64,000 bases of DNA, taken from contig NZ_AXAU01000009.1 in assembly GCF_000472965.1 (NCBI RefSeq), positions 1 through 64,000 on the forward strand, read 5' to 3'. The translations under genes and the position numbers were made by a program. The notes under the pieces are model-generated. The model had not been told where the DNA came from and did not search any database. It was given only the letters and a program-made list of their open reading frames with translations. Positions 42,973-51,855 of this stretch are shown here, piece after piece; position 1 is the stretch's first letter, and each line of letters opens with the position of its first letter. The stretch comes from Bradyrhizobium murdochi (GTDB lineage: Bacteria; Pseudomonadota; Alphaproteobacteria; Rhizobiales; Xanthobacteraceae).

Positions 42973-42982
42973 GAGCATGATC
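42973..42982. repeat. Half copy of the GAGCATGATC repeat
   Basis: Only the left arm GAGCATGATC is kept, directly after the terminator; no inverted partner is found within 60 bases. It appears to be a decayed member of the family seen at 2736. The rest of 42983-43204 shows no gene or structure I can support. Confidence 0.5.
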
Positions 42983-43204
42983 GCCAGCAAACACCTTCCG
43001 ACATCGCTCGTTACGATCGCGATGTTTCGGTTTCTCGTTGAACCTCTGCGTTTCAGCCCAGGGCGGCTTGATCGAGGTCCGCTATCCGGCGCCTTTTTGG
43101 ACTCAAGCAGACGTCGCCTGAAGTTCGCCATCTTCCGAGATGGCACGGCGGCGCATGACAGCGTATCGGGCTTCAGGACCGAGTCAGTGGTGTCGTTGCA
43201 AGGT

Positions 43205-43912
43205 TCAGCGCACGCCGCCGCGCCTGCAGGCGGCAAGAAAGAACGGAACGCTGCGTGCCACGTGCGCGTCGATCTCTGCGTCCAGCGTCTTGAGGTCCAC
43301 CTCGAACAGCGCCCGGAGCAGCATCGGCACGGCGATCAGATCAAGGAAGAAACGTGCAGTCGTTGTCAGTTGCTTTGGGGCAAAAGCCGGCAGCGACCGA
43401 AGCTCGTCGGATTGCGTCAACTCGCCCAGCAACCGGACCCCGAGTTCAGTGCTGAGATCACGCGCCTTCCGGCCGACCGTGCTCGCCAGATCAGGAAAGC
43501 GGCGCGCTTCCGCGATTGCCAGCCGCATCAGCGCGATCCTCTCGCTGTCCAAACCCCAATGCAGCAGGGTACTTGCGGCACTTATCAGGCGCGCCTCGAT
43601 TGTTGCGCCGGTCGGCACCTCGGCCTTAAACTCTGCGATACGAGATAGGATGTCCCACGTTACGACTGCAGTGAACAGCGCCCGCTTGTCGCGGAAGCGG
43701 GCATAGATCGTCGGCTTACCCGAACGTGCGACTTCGGCGATCTCGTCGATGCTCGCGCCTTCAAATCCGCGCTCCAGAAACACCTTACGCGCCGCATCGA
43801 GGATGCGGGTGTCAACCTCGACGGCAAGCTCCTTCGGCGGGCGACCAAACCGCACGGTGGCGCGCCTTGGCTTCGGCGCTCGCTTCTTCTTCAACAGACT
43901 GGTGGCTTTCAT
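43205..43912 (-). CDS. TetR family transcriptional regulator of the adjacent efflux genes
   Basis: This 235-residue regulator has a basic Lys/Arg-rich N-terminal extension, a TetR helix-turn-helix at about residues 36-80 (ILDAARKVFLERGFEGASIDEIA, then SGKPTIYARFRDKRALF) and an all-helical ligand domain that looks like the AefR-type C-terminal family. It is divergent from an emrA-emrB-type pair, and the region between them holds an exact palindrome, so it very probably represses the pump and itself. The inducer is unknown. Confidence 0.88.
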   Translation of the reverse strand: MKATSLLKKKRAPKPRRATVRFGRPPKELAVEVDTRILDAARKVFLERGFEGASIDEIAEVARSGKPTIYARFRDKRALFTAVVTWDILSRIAEFKAEVPTGATIEARLISAASTLLHWGLDSERIALMRLAIAEARRFPDLASTVGRKARDLSTELGVRLLGELTQSDELRSLPAFAPKQLTTTARFFLDLIAVPMLLRALFEVDLKTLDAEIDAHVARSVPFFLAACRRGGVR

Positions 43913-43973
43913 CGCGATTGAACCGTGCCTTCGAACTCCGCTGAGCTATGCACGCAACTGTGATGTTTGAAGA

Positions 43974-43992
43974 GAACGAAACGGTTTCGTTC
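43974..43992. promoter_or_regulatory. TetR-type operator palindrome between tetR and emrA-like gene
   Basis: GAACGAAAC and GTTTCGTTC are perfect 9-bp inverted copies around one base. An extra half-site, GTTTCGTTT, lies at 44021-44029. The palindrome is 62 bases from the tetR start and 81 bases from the emrA-like start, where an operator for both is expected. Confidence 0.75.
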
Positions 43993-44072
43993 CTATTGAT
44001 CGACCTGTTTGCCGGACTCAGTTTCGTTTCTTGTGCGGCGTCGCTGAGGCGCCTGACAGCAGGAGCGGCAGC

Positions 44073-45356
44073 ATGTCCGAACACAATGTCTTGGAACGGG
44101 ACGGGCGGGTGCTCCATGGCGTCGAAAGCCCGCGGTCTGTCCCGGACCTCCGCCAGCCCAGCGTCGAGTTCGATCAACAGGAAGTCACCGCGCGGGCTCG
44201 GCTCCCGCACGAAGAGCCGGCTGCCAGAGCGCCTGCGTCAGCCGATCCGCCAGAAGCAAACCGGCCGCAGACTGCCAGCAAAGAGCGCAGGGCCGGCTTC
44301 CTGCGTCGTCGCCCCGTTGTCTCCGTGATCGGGGCAGCGCTACTCGCCTCCGCGATCGCCGGCGGCTACCTCTACATGGACTACGCGAGACATTTCGAAT
44401 CTACCGATGATGCCTTCGTCGCGGCGCGGCAGTTTTCGATCGCGCCGAAAGTCTCAGGCTACATCACCGCCGTCCCCGTCACCGACAACCAGCATGTCAA
44501 AGCCGGCGATGTGATCGCCCGCATCGATGACCGCGACTTTCGCACGGCGCTCGAGCAGGCGCAGGCGCAGGTCGCGGCCGCGCAAGCCAGCATCGAGAAT
44601 ATCGACGCGCAGCTCGATGTGCAGCAGGCACAGATCGGCGCCAACCAGGCGCAGGTGGATCAGGCGCAGGCGGCACTGGTGTTCGCACAGCAGCAAGCGG
44701 CGCGCTTCCAACACCTGGAGCAAACAGGCTATGGCACGGTTCAGAACGCCCAGCAGTTCACCTCGCAACTGCATCAGCAGCAGGCTGCACTTCTGAGCGC
44801 GCAGGCAACCCTCAAGCTGGCGAATCGGCAAGTCGAGTCGTTGAAGGCGCAGCGCAAGAGCGCTCTTGCGAACCTCGCGCAGGCCCAGGCCCAGCGCGAC
44901 CAGGCGCAACTCAATCTCTCCTACACGACGGTGACGGCGGCCCAGCCGGGGCGCGTCGTCAACCTGAGCGCCGCAACTGGTCAATTCGCCCAGCCAGGCA
45001 ACAGCCTGACGATGTATGTGCCGGATCAGATCTGGGTGACAGCGAACTTCAAGGAGACGCAACTCGACCACATGCGGCCGGGTGATCCGGTGACGCTCGC
45101 GATCGATGCCTATCCGGAGCGCAATATCCTCGGTCATGTCGCGAGCGTCCAGCCCGGGTCCGGCACCGCGTTCTCGCTGCTGCCCGCCCAGAATGCCACC
45201 GGCAACTTCGTCAAGATTGTCCAACGCGTGCCGGTCAAGATCGTCATGGACAATCCGCCGACCGATGTCGCGCTCGGCCCGGGCATGTCGGTAGTCCCCA
45301 CCGCGCGGATCGATCCGAGGCCGTCGCTCTATGAGCGACTGAGGAGCGAACTGTGA
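44073..45356 (+). CDS. HlyD/EmrA-type membrane fusion protein
   Basis: This 427-residue periplasmic adaptor has a long polar N-terminal tail, a single membrane helix near residues 82-102, the first half of a lipoyl-like domain (FSIAPKVSGYITAVPVTDNQHVKAGD), a Gln/Ala-rich coiled-coil hairpin (about 170-290), the second lipoyl half, and a beta-barrel with IWVTANFKETQL. AGGAG precedes the ATG at 44073. It should link the inner membrane pump to an outer membrane channel. The stop overlaps the next start by four bases (GTGA). Confidence 0.9.
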   Translation: MSEHNVLERDGRVLHGVESPRSVPDLRQPSVEFDQQEVTARARLPHEEPAARAPASADPPEANRPQTASKERRAGFLRRRPVVSVIGAALLASAIAGGYLYMDYARHFESTDDAFVAARQFSIAPKVSGYITAVPVTDNQHVKAGDVIARIDDRDFRTALEQAQAQVAAAQASIENIDAQLDVQQAQIGANQAQVDQAQAALVFAQQQAARFQHLEQTGYGTVQNAQQFTSQLHQQQAALLSAQATLKLANRQVESLKAQRKSALANLAQAQAQRDQAQLNLSYTTVTAAQPGRVVNLSAATGQFAQPGNSLTMYVPDQIWVTANFKETQLDHMRPGDPVTLAIDAYPERNILGHVASVQPGSGTAFSLLPAQNATGNFVKIVQRVPVKIVMDNPPTDVALGPGMSVVPTARIDPRPSLYERLRSEL

Positions 45357-46951
45357 ACTCCGCGGTCATCCGGGCCGAGCCTCCCGCATCCGCGAGCGGC
45401 GGCGTGGCTAATCCGTGGATGATCGCTATGCTGGTCGCGCTTGCAAGCTTCATGGAGGTGCTTGACACCACCATCGCCAATGTTGCGCTACCCTATATTG
45501 CAGGCGGCATGGGGGTGAGCCAGGACGAGGCGTCCTGGGTGGTCACCACCTATCTCGTCTCCAACGCCATCATCCTGACGGCCTCCAGTTTCCTGGCCCG
45601 AACGCTGGGCCGCAAAACGTTCTTCCTGATCTGTCTCGGAGCATTCACGCTCAGCTCGCTGTTGTGCGGCTTTGCTCCGAATCTGAATGCGCTGCTGTTG
45701 TGCCGCATGCTGCAGGGCTTCGGTGGCGGGGGCATGGTGCCGGTCGCGCAGTCGATCCTGGCCGATTCGTTTCCACCGGCGAAGCGCGGCCAGGCTTTTG
45801 CGGTGTTCGGCGTCGCCGTGGTTGTGGCCCCGGTGGTCGGGCCGACGCTCGGCGGCTGGCTGTCCGACAATATCTCCTGGCACTGGTGTTTCTTGATCAA
45901 CGTGCCGGTCGGCGTGATCGCGATGGCGTTAATCGCGCTGCTCCTGCAGGAGTCCCCGACCGCGCGTGCGCAAGCGCAGCAGCAAGGGGATGGGTTCGAT
46001 GTGGTCGGCTTCGTGTTGGTTGCAACCTTCCTGGGTGCTCTGGAAGTCGTGCTGGATCGGGGCCTGGAGGACGACTGGTTCGGCTCACGCTTCATCGTGA
46101 TCTTCACGGCCATCTGCATCCTGGCGTTTATGCTGATGATTCCGTGGGAGTTGAGCCGCCGTCATCCGATCATCGACCTGCACATGGTAGCGACCCGCCA
46201 GTTCGGCGCCTGCTTCCTGGTGATGTTGTCGACCGGCGCGATCCTGCTCGCGACCACGCAATTCCTGCCGCAACTCGTACAGCAGGATTTCGGCTACACC
46301 GCCACCTGGGCAGGCCTCGTGCTCTCGCCGGGCGGAGTGGTCACCATGATGATGATGTTCGTGGTCGGTCGTCTGGCCGCCAAGGTTCAGCCCAAATATT
46401 TGATCGCCGCGGGCGCTGTGGTCTGCGCTCTTTCCATGTACGCCATGACTAACGTGTACGCCGATATCGGCTTCTGGTTCTTGGCGCGCTCGCGCATGCT
46501 GCTCGGCGTCGGACTGCCGCTGATCTTCGTGCCGATCATGGCCGCATCCTATGACGGCATTCAACCATCAAAGACCGACCAGGCTTCCGCCCTGATCAAC
46601 GCAGCCCGGAACACCGGAGGCTCGATCGGCGTCTCGATCGTCTCCAACGTGTTGACGCACCGCGAGCAGTTCCACCAGAGCCGGCTGGTCGAGCAGGTGT
46701 TGCCGTCCAATCCGCAATATCAGGATACGCTGCAGCAGGTCACGAGTTTCTTCGCGGGCCACGGAAGTTCACTGGCCCAAGCGCATGATCAGGCGATCCA
46801 GTGGATCGGACAACAGGTGCAGACACAGGCGTCGTATCTCGCCTACATGGATGCCTTTTGGGTCTTGATGCTGATCTCGCTTGCCGCCGTGCCACTCGCC
46901 ATGATGCTGCGGACGATCAAGCTTGGTGGAGCTGTTCACGTGGGCCATTGA
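45353..46951 (+). CDS. MFS drug exporter, EmrB/DHA2 family
   Basis: This 532-residue protein has fourteen membrane helices. LDTTIANVALPYIAG at helix 1, WVVTTYLVSNAIILTASSFLARTLGRK with the helix 2-3 loop, and the helix 5 antiporter motif VAPVVGPTLGGWLSD identify the proton-driven EmrB group. The GTG start overlaps the adaptor gene and has AGGAG six bases upstream. With the adaptor it forms a tripartite pump for hydrophobic or aromatic compounds, under the divergent TetR. No outer membrane factor gene is adjacent. Confidence 0.93.
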   Translation: MNSAVIRAEPPASASGGVANPWMIAMLVALASFMEVLDTTIANVALPYIAGGMGVSQDEASWVVTTYLVSNAIILTASSFLARTLGRKTFFLICLGAFTLSSLLCGFAPNLNALLLCRMLQGFGGGGMVPVAQSILADSFPPAKRGQAFAVFGVAVVVAPVVGPTLGGWLSDNISWHWCFLINVPVGVIAMALIALLLQESPTARAQAQQQGDGFDVVGFVLVATFLGALEVVLDRGLEDDWFGSRFIVIFTAICILAFMLMIPWELSRRHPIIDLHMVATRQFGACFLVMLSTGAILLATTQFLPQLVQQDFGYTATWAGLVLSPGGVVTMMMMFVVGRLAAKVQPKYLIAAGAVVCALSMYAMTNVYADIGFWFLARSRMLLGVGLPLIFVPIMAASYDGIQPSKTDQASALINAARNTGGSIGVSIVSNVLTHREQFHQSRLVEQVLPSNPQYQDTLQQVTSFFAGHGSSLAQAHDQAIQWIGQQVQTQASYLAYMDAFWVLMLISLAAVPLAMMLRTIKLGGAVHVGH

Positions 46952-47032
46952 GGATCGTCCCATCGGGCATGGACGCTGATAAGCCGCCCGCGTGGGCGTG
47001 TTGTTAGCGTAATGAGCTTCAGGGGCAGCGCT

Positions 47033-48340
47033 TCACGAAAAGAACGCGATCTTCTCGGCCTGGCTCATGCGCCGGATCGGAGCCAGCGGGTCGTTCGCCG
47101 CCGTGACCGGCTTTCGCAGTATCCCGCTCGCAATGAGTGTCGAGCCGAGCGACACTTCCACCGCCGGCACAGACGCCGATGCGGCCGCGGGCGGTGGGGA
47201 CGGTTGATCCGGCGGCGGCGGTGCGGCGACCGGCTCGGGCGCCTTGGCGACAATTTTAGGAGCAATCGGCGCAGGCTCCGCCAAGCGGACCTGCTCGGCT
47301 ATCGCTTCGGCGATCTCCTCGTCACTGATCGGATCCGGTGCGCCCATCTCCATCGCGATCATGTCGAGGACCGCCTCGTCTTGTGCATCAGCGTCTTGCG
47401 CATCAGCGGCCTGGGCGTCGGCATTCTGGACGGAGTTGTCTTGGGCGGCCGCGTGCTGGACGGTTGCGTCTTGCACAGCGGTATCTTGGACCGAGGCCTC
47501 CGGAGCCGTGGCGCTTTCGGCAGCCAGCGGCGTTTCTGCTTCCGTCAGCACGGCTTCCGCCGCCGCAAGCACGGCCTCCGCAGATGCGGCCATCGAAGCG
47601 AACGGCGTCTCAGTTACCGGTGCTTCCTGCGCGAAGGCTGTCTCCGCTGCCGGCGGCATTTCCTGCGCGGCCGGGAAGGGCGATGCCGCCTCGGCCTCGG
47701 TAGCCGGCGCTGGCGACTGGTCCTCGTCCCCGAATTCCACTAGCCGGCCCTGGAGAGCGGCGAAGGCCGCACGCAGCGCTGCTCGCGCCTCCTCGGAGGA
47801 GAACTGTTCGGTGCCCTTTTCGATGACGGTGACCTGCGAATCAATCAGGTCGCAAATTCGCCCGTCATTGCCGATTTCCCGCAACCGCCAAGCGATTTCG
47901 CGCAGCACCCGCGCGCCCTTGCGGACCGGGGCCAGCCGCTGCTCCAGCGCGAGGCTGTCGAGCGCCTCGACCGCGGATTCCTCGGCCGCCTCGACCGCGC
48001 CACGGATGGAGGCGAGCGCTTCGGTCAGGCGCTCTTGCGCAGCCGCCGCCGCGGCGACAGCCTCCGCCGCCTGCTGCGCCGAAAGGCCGTCCTCCCGGCG
48101 AAGGCTTTCTTCCCGCTGAAGGTTTTCCTCCCGCTGGGCGGCGAGGCTTTGCTCGATCCGCGCCACCGCGTCCAGCACCATGCGGGTGTCGGCATTGCGG
48201 TTGCGCTTGGCGTATTCGGTCAGGAACCAGCGGCCTCGCGAAGTCTCCATGAAGGCTTCGGCGATTGCAGCATAGTCCTCCTCGCTCGGCAGCGCGGCGC
48301 GTGCTGAGATCGGCGAAAGGGCGAATGCTTCGTCGGCCAT
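47033..48340 (-). CDS. Uncharacterised coiled-coil and Ala/Glu/Pro-rich protein
   Basis: I do not recognise a named family. The 435-residue protein has a conserved-looking N-terminus (SEEDYAAIAEAFMETSRGRW, then FLTEYAKRNRNADTRMVLDA), a coiled coil with Arg/Glu repeats (about 65-130), a helical block (VLREIAWRLREIGNDGRICD), a long disordered Ala/Glu/Pro section with eight five-residue repeats of the form x-Gln-Asp-x-x, and a short conserved end DPLAPIRRMSQAEKIAFF. The N-terminal pattern recalls helical CheZ-like proteins, but the CheZ catalytic glutamine motif is not seen. ATG 48340 is chosen because the protein composition changes there. It is cytoplasmic, with no signal or membrane segment. 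Confidence 0.75.
   Translation of the reverse strand: MADEAFALSPISARAALPSEEDYAAIAEAFMETSRGRWFLTEYAKRNRNADTRMVLDAVARIEQSLAAQREENLQREESLRREDGLSAQQAAEAVAAAAAAQERLTEALASIRGAVEAAEESAVEALDSLALEQRLAPVRKGARVLREIAWRLREIGNDGRICDLIDSQVTVIEKGTEQFSSEEARAALRAAFAALQGRLVEFGDEDQSPAPATEAEAASPFPAAQEMPPAAETAFAQEAPVTETPFASMAASAEAVLAAAEAVLTEAETPLAAESATAPEASVQDTAVQDATVQHAAAQDNSVQNADAQAADAQDADAQDEAVLDMIAMEMGAPDPISDEEIAEAIAEQVRLAEPAPIAPKIVAKAPEPVAAPPPPDQPSPPPAAASASVPAVEVSLGSTLIASGILRKPVTAANDPLAPIRRMSQAEKIAFFS
47372..47491 (-). repeat. Eight 15-bp units encoding x-Gln-Asp-x-x
   Basis: The translated units, in order, are VQDTA, VQDAT, VQHAA, AQDNS, VQNAD, AQAAD, AQDAD and AQDEA. Gln is invariant at position 2. The codons vary between units, so the array is not a recent slippage product. 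Confidence 0.75.
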
Positions 48341-48416
48341 GTCAAACTCTTCGCGCAAATCGGCGCGCATTGCGATAACGAAACAACACGATATTGACCG
48401 AATCGCAATTGAATTG

Positions 48417-49616
48417 ATGCCAAGCGAATCACAAATCCCCATCGCTTCTCAAGGTGCATCGAAGCGATTTGCGACCCGGGTGGCGCTGTTTTACGGCACG
48501 CTGTTCGGCATGACCGGCACCCATCTGCCGTTTTTCACGGTATGGTTGAAGGCAGTCGGGATCGATGCGTTTTGGATAGGCCTGATCACGGCCGTGCCGC
48601 CGGTCAGCCGATTTACCGTCCTTCCGGTGGTGACGGGCCTTGCGGAACGGCGGCAGGCATTGCGCGGCGGCATCATCTTGACCGCCTTCGCCACCGCTTT
48701 GGGCTTTTTCGTGCTGGGCACCCAGCATTTGCCGATACTGGTGTTCCTGATCTACGCGCTGACCTGCTGCCTGTGGACGCCTATGGTGCCGCTGACGGAT
48801 GCCTATGCGCTGCGGGGAGTGAAGCGCTACGGCCTCAACTATGGGCCGTTGCGGCTGTGGGGCTCCGCCGCCTTCGTCTTGGGCGCGCTGGTCTGCGGAA
48901 TGTTGCTCGACCTCATCGCCGCCCGAAACCTGATCTGGATCATCGCCGGCTCGGCGGCGCTCGGGGCGCTGGCCAGCCTTGCGCTGGAGCCGCTGGACGA
49001 CGTCAAGAGCGCCCGCCCGGTCACCGGCGGCGCGAGTGCATTGCTGCGCGACGGCGGCTTTCTCGCGATCATCGTGGCGTCGGCGCTGATCCAGGGCAGC
49101 CATGCCGCCTATTACATTTTCGCGTCGATTGCCTGGCAACAAGCGGGGTTCGACGGGCTGACGATTGCGGTTCTGTGGGTGCTCGGCGTGATCGCCGAGA
49201 TCGTGCTGTTCGCGCTGTCGCCGCGGTTCACCCTGCAACCATCGATGCTGGTGGTGATCGCGGCGCTGAGCGCGGCCGCGCGCTGGGTGCTAACGGCGCA
49301 GGACCTGCCGCTTGCTGTTCTCGCGATCGTCCAGCTCGCGCATGCACTAAGTTTCGGGCTGACGCAGGTCGGCATCATGGGATTGATGCTGCATCACGTG
49401 CCTGGCCACGTGATGGCACGCGCACAGGGCTACCTGACCGCCTGCGGCGGCATCGTCGCCGGCCTCGCCTCGGTCGGGTCAGGCACGATCTACGAGACCT
49501 GGGGACAAGGCATCTATTATGTGATGGCGGCGATGGCCGCGCTCGGCGGGCTGGTGGTCTGGCTGGCGCGGGACCGGCTCGCGCATCAGCCCCACAAGGC
49601 GGCTTCCGGCGGATAG
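48417..49616 (+). CDS. MFS permease of the HcaT/3-phenylpropionate-transporter-like family
   Basis: This 399-residue permease has twelve helices. FYGTLFGMTGTHLPFFTVWLKAVGIDAFWIGL is the N-terminal region, followed by YGPLRLWGSAAFVLGALVCG and IFASIAWQQAGFDGLTIAVLWVLGVIAEI, all typical of the MFS_1_like group to which HcaT and NupG relatives belong. ATG 48417 is the likely start, 76 bases from the divergent unknown gene. The substrate is unknown. Its 3' end overlaps the convergent epimerase gene by 31 bases, and a peptide or sugar substrate could link the two, though this is speculative. Confidence 0.85.
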   Translation: MPSESQIPIASQGASKRFATRVALFYGTLFGMTGTHLPFFTVWLKAVGIDAFWIGLITAVPPVSRFTVLPVVTGLAERRQALRGGIILTAFATALGFFVLGTQHLPILVFLIYALTCCLWTPMVPLTDAYALRGVKRYGLNYGPLRLWGSAAFVLGALVCGMLLDLIAARNLIWIIAGSAALGALASLALEPLDDVKSARPVTGGASALLRDGGFLAIIVASALIQGSHAAYYIFASIAWQQAGFDGLTIAVLWVLGVIAEIVLFALSPRFTLQPSMLVVIAALSAAARWVLTAQDLPLAVLAIVQLAHALSFGLTQVGIMGLMLHHVPGHVMARAQGYLTACGGIVAGLASVGSGTIYETWGQGIYYVMAAMAALGGLVVWLARDRLAHQPHKAASGG

Positions 49617-50581
49617 ACCAAGCTGCCGTCGTAGCGCAGGCCGCCGTCGCGGTCGCGCGCCAGCAACAGAGGGCCATCGAGATCGACGAATCTCGCCTGC
49701 TGCGCGAGCAGCATGGCCGGCGCCATCGCCAGCGAGGTCGCGACCATGCAGCCGATCATGATCTCGAAGCCGAGCGCCTGGGCGGCATCCGCCATCGCGA
49801 GCGCCTCCGTCAGCCCGCCGGTCTTGTCGAGCTTGATGTTGACGGCATCGTAGCGCGCGCGCAGGCCTTCCAGCGAGGCGCGCTCATGCACGCTTTCGTC
49901 GGCGCAGACTGCGACCGGGCGCTTGATGCGGGCCAACGCCTCGTCGCGCCCGGCCGGCAGCGGCTGCTCGACCAGCGTGACCCCGGCGTTGGCGCAGGCG
50001 GCGAGGTGGTATTCGAGATTGTCCGCCGTCCAGGCTTCGTTGGCATCGACGATTAATTCGGAATCGGGAGCCGCCTTGCGGACCGCCGCAATCCGCGCGT
50101 CATCGCCATCGCCGCCGAGCTTGATCTTGAGGAGCGGCCGATCCGCGGCCTTGGCCGTTGCCGACGCCATCGCCTCCGGCGTGCCCAGCGAAATCGTGAA
50201 GGCGGTGGTGCAGGCGGTTGGCGCCGGCCGTCCGAGCAGCGTCCAGACTCGTTGGCCGGAGCTCTTGGCCTCGAAGTCCAATAGCGCGCAATCCAGCGCG
50301 TTACGGGCGGCGCCGGCCGGCATCGATGCCTGCAGGGCCGCTCGGTCCAGTCCCTTGGCAAGCGGTTCCTGCATCGCATTAAGGGCTTCAAGCGTTGCTT
50401 CCGCCGTCTCGCCGTAACGCGGGTAGGGCACGCATTCGCCGCGCCCGGTACAGCCTCCCTCGCTCACGGTGGCGACGACGGTGACCGCCTCGGTTTTGGC
50501 GCCGCGGCTGATGGTGAACGCGCCTGCGATGGGCCAGCGTTCGATGCTGACGGCAAGCTTTCGAGATAGGCTGGAAGTCAT
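49586..50581 (-). CDS. Dipeptide epimerase (enolase superfamily, L-Ala-D/L-Glu epimerase type)
   Basis: This 331-residue enzyme of the muconate-lactonizing subgroup has the lysine pair in LLKIKLGGDGD (KxK), metal ligands in IVDANEAW, LVEQPLP and VCADES, and the second base lysine in NIKLDKTGG. This set matches L-Ala-D/L-Glu epimerases, which recycle murein peptides, and related dipeptide epimerases. GECVPYPRYGETAEAT near residue 50 is the usual capping-domain loop. The ATG at 50581 is chosen; a longer start adds ten residues. Exact dipeptide preference cannot be read from the sequence. Confidence 0.9.
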   Translation of the reverse strand: MTSSLSRKLAVSIERWPIAGAFTISRGAKTEAVTVVATVSEGGCTGRGECVPYPRYGETAEATLEALNAMQEPLAKGLDRAALQASMPAGAARNALDCALLDFEAKSSGQRVWTLLGRPAPTACTTAFTISLGTPEAMASATAKAADRPLLKIKLGGDGDDARIAAVRKAAPDSELIVDANEAWTADNLEYHLAACANAGVTLVEQPLPAGRDEALARIKRPVAVCADESVHERASLEGLRARYDAVNIKLDKTGGLTEALAMADAAQALGFEIMIGCMVATSLAMAPAMLLAQQARFVDLDGPLLLARDRDGGLRYDGSLVYPPEAALWG

Positions 50582-50719
50582 TTTAAAATCTGGCAATTTC
50601 GTGAACCGCAAGCTTGCCCACCGCTACCAACTATGGCTGGTTAGGGGCAGATTCGACAAGGCAATACGGCGCGCGGAACCCAAGGGATTCGCATCGGTAT
50701 CGGCCGAGGGGTGGGCATC

Positions 50720-51853
50720 GTGAGCGGCGACCCGACATTGGAGCGGATAGCTAGGGGCAACGGGCTGGCGCTGTGCGCGGCCGGCTCCTGGACGGCCCGC
50801 TTTGCCCCTGTGCTGGAACGCATGGTCGCCGACGCCGAAAAGCTCAGCGGCACCCGGCCCAACATCTCCATCGACGTCTCGCAGGTGTCGAAGCTCGACA
50901 CGTTTGGCGCTTGGCTGATCGAGCGGCTGCGCCGCAGCCTGACCCATGGCGGCGTCGAGGCCCAGATCGCCGGGCTTTCGGCCAATTATTCCAGCCTTGT
51001 CGACGAGGTGCGGCGGGTGAAGGCCGAGCCAATCGTCGATACCGATCGGCTGACGATATCAGGCATGCTGGAGCAGATCGGCCGCGCCGTGGCCGGTATC
51101 GGCGGCACCTTGATCGGGCTGATCGATATGCTGGGCGCGGTGCTCGCCGCAGCCGCCCATGTCCTGATTCGTCCCCGCCACTTCCGCCTGACCTCGACCA
51201 TCCATCACCTGGAGCAGGTGTGCTGGCGCGCGGTGCCGATCGTGGTGCTGATCACGTTCCTGATCGGCTGTATCATTTCGCAACAGGGTATTTTCCATTT
51301 CCGCAAGTTCGGCGCCGACATCTTTGTGGTGGACATGCTGGGCGTGCTGGTGCTGCGCGAGATCGGGGTGCTCCTGGTGGCGATCATGGTAGCGGGACGC
51401 TCGGGCTCGGCCTACACCGCCGAGCTCGGCTCGATGAAGATGCGGGAAGAGATCGACGCGCTGCGCACCATGGGCTTCGATCCGATCGAGGTTTTGATCC
51501 TGCCGCGGATGCTGGCGCTGGTGCTGGCATTGCCGATATTGGCGTTCCTCGGCGCGATGGCGGCGCTTTACGGCGGCGGGCTGGTGGCATGGCTCTATGG
51601 CGGGGTCGAGCCCGAGGCTTTCCTGCTGCGGCTACGAGATGCCATCTCGATCGATCATTTCGTCGTTGGCCTCATCAAGGCGCCGGTGATGGCGGCGGTC
51701 ATCGGCATCGTCGCCTGCGTCGAGGGACTCTCCGTGCAGGGCAGCGCTGAATCGCTCGGGCAGCACACGACGTCCTCGGTGGTGAAGGGAATCTTCTTCG
51801 TGATCGTGATGGACGGCGTGTTCGCCATCTTCTTCGCGTCGATCGGAATGTGA
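50720..51853 (+). CDS. mlaE: MlaE-type lipid ABC permease with N-terminal STAS-like domain
   Basis: This 377-residue protein has a soluble N-terminal part (about 1-105) with a STAS/MlaB-like pattern (NISIDVSQVSKLDTFGAWLIE), then the MlaE permease with the EFL-containing cytoplasmic loop GRSGSAYTAELGSMKMREEIDALRTMGFDP around residue 230 and about five helices. The fused STAS domain replaces the separate MlaB protein of E. coli. The GTG at 50720 has AGGGG nine bases upstream; the GTG at 50711 does not. mlaF and mlaD follow. The set moves phospholipid between inner and outer membranes. Confidence 0.92.
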   Translation: MSGDPTLERIARGNGLALCAAGSWTARFAPVLERMVADAEKLSGTRPNISIDVSQVSKLDTFGAWLIERLRRSLTHGGVEAQIAGLSANYSSLVDEVRRVKAEPIVDTDRLTISGMLEQIGRAVAGIGGTLIGLIDMLGAVLAAAAHVLIRPRHFRLTSTIHHLEQVCWRAVPIVVLITFLIGCIISQQGIFHFRKFGADIFVVDMLGVLVLREIGVLLVAIMVAGRSGSAYTAELGSMKMREEIDALRTMGFDPIEVLILPRMLALVLALPILAFLGAMAALYGGGLVAWLYGGVEPEAFLLRLRDAISIDHFVVGLIKAPVMAAVIGIVACVEGLSVQGSAESLGQHTTSSVVKGIFFVIVMDGVFAIFFASIGM

Positions 51854-51855
51854 CC

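Noticed and set aside
42854..43648. A 264-codon open frame on the plus strand
   Set aside because: It covers an intergenic repeat remnant and then runs antisense to the tetR gene; the composition is not protein-like.
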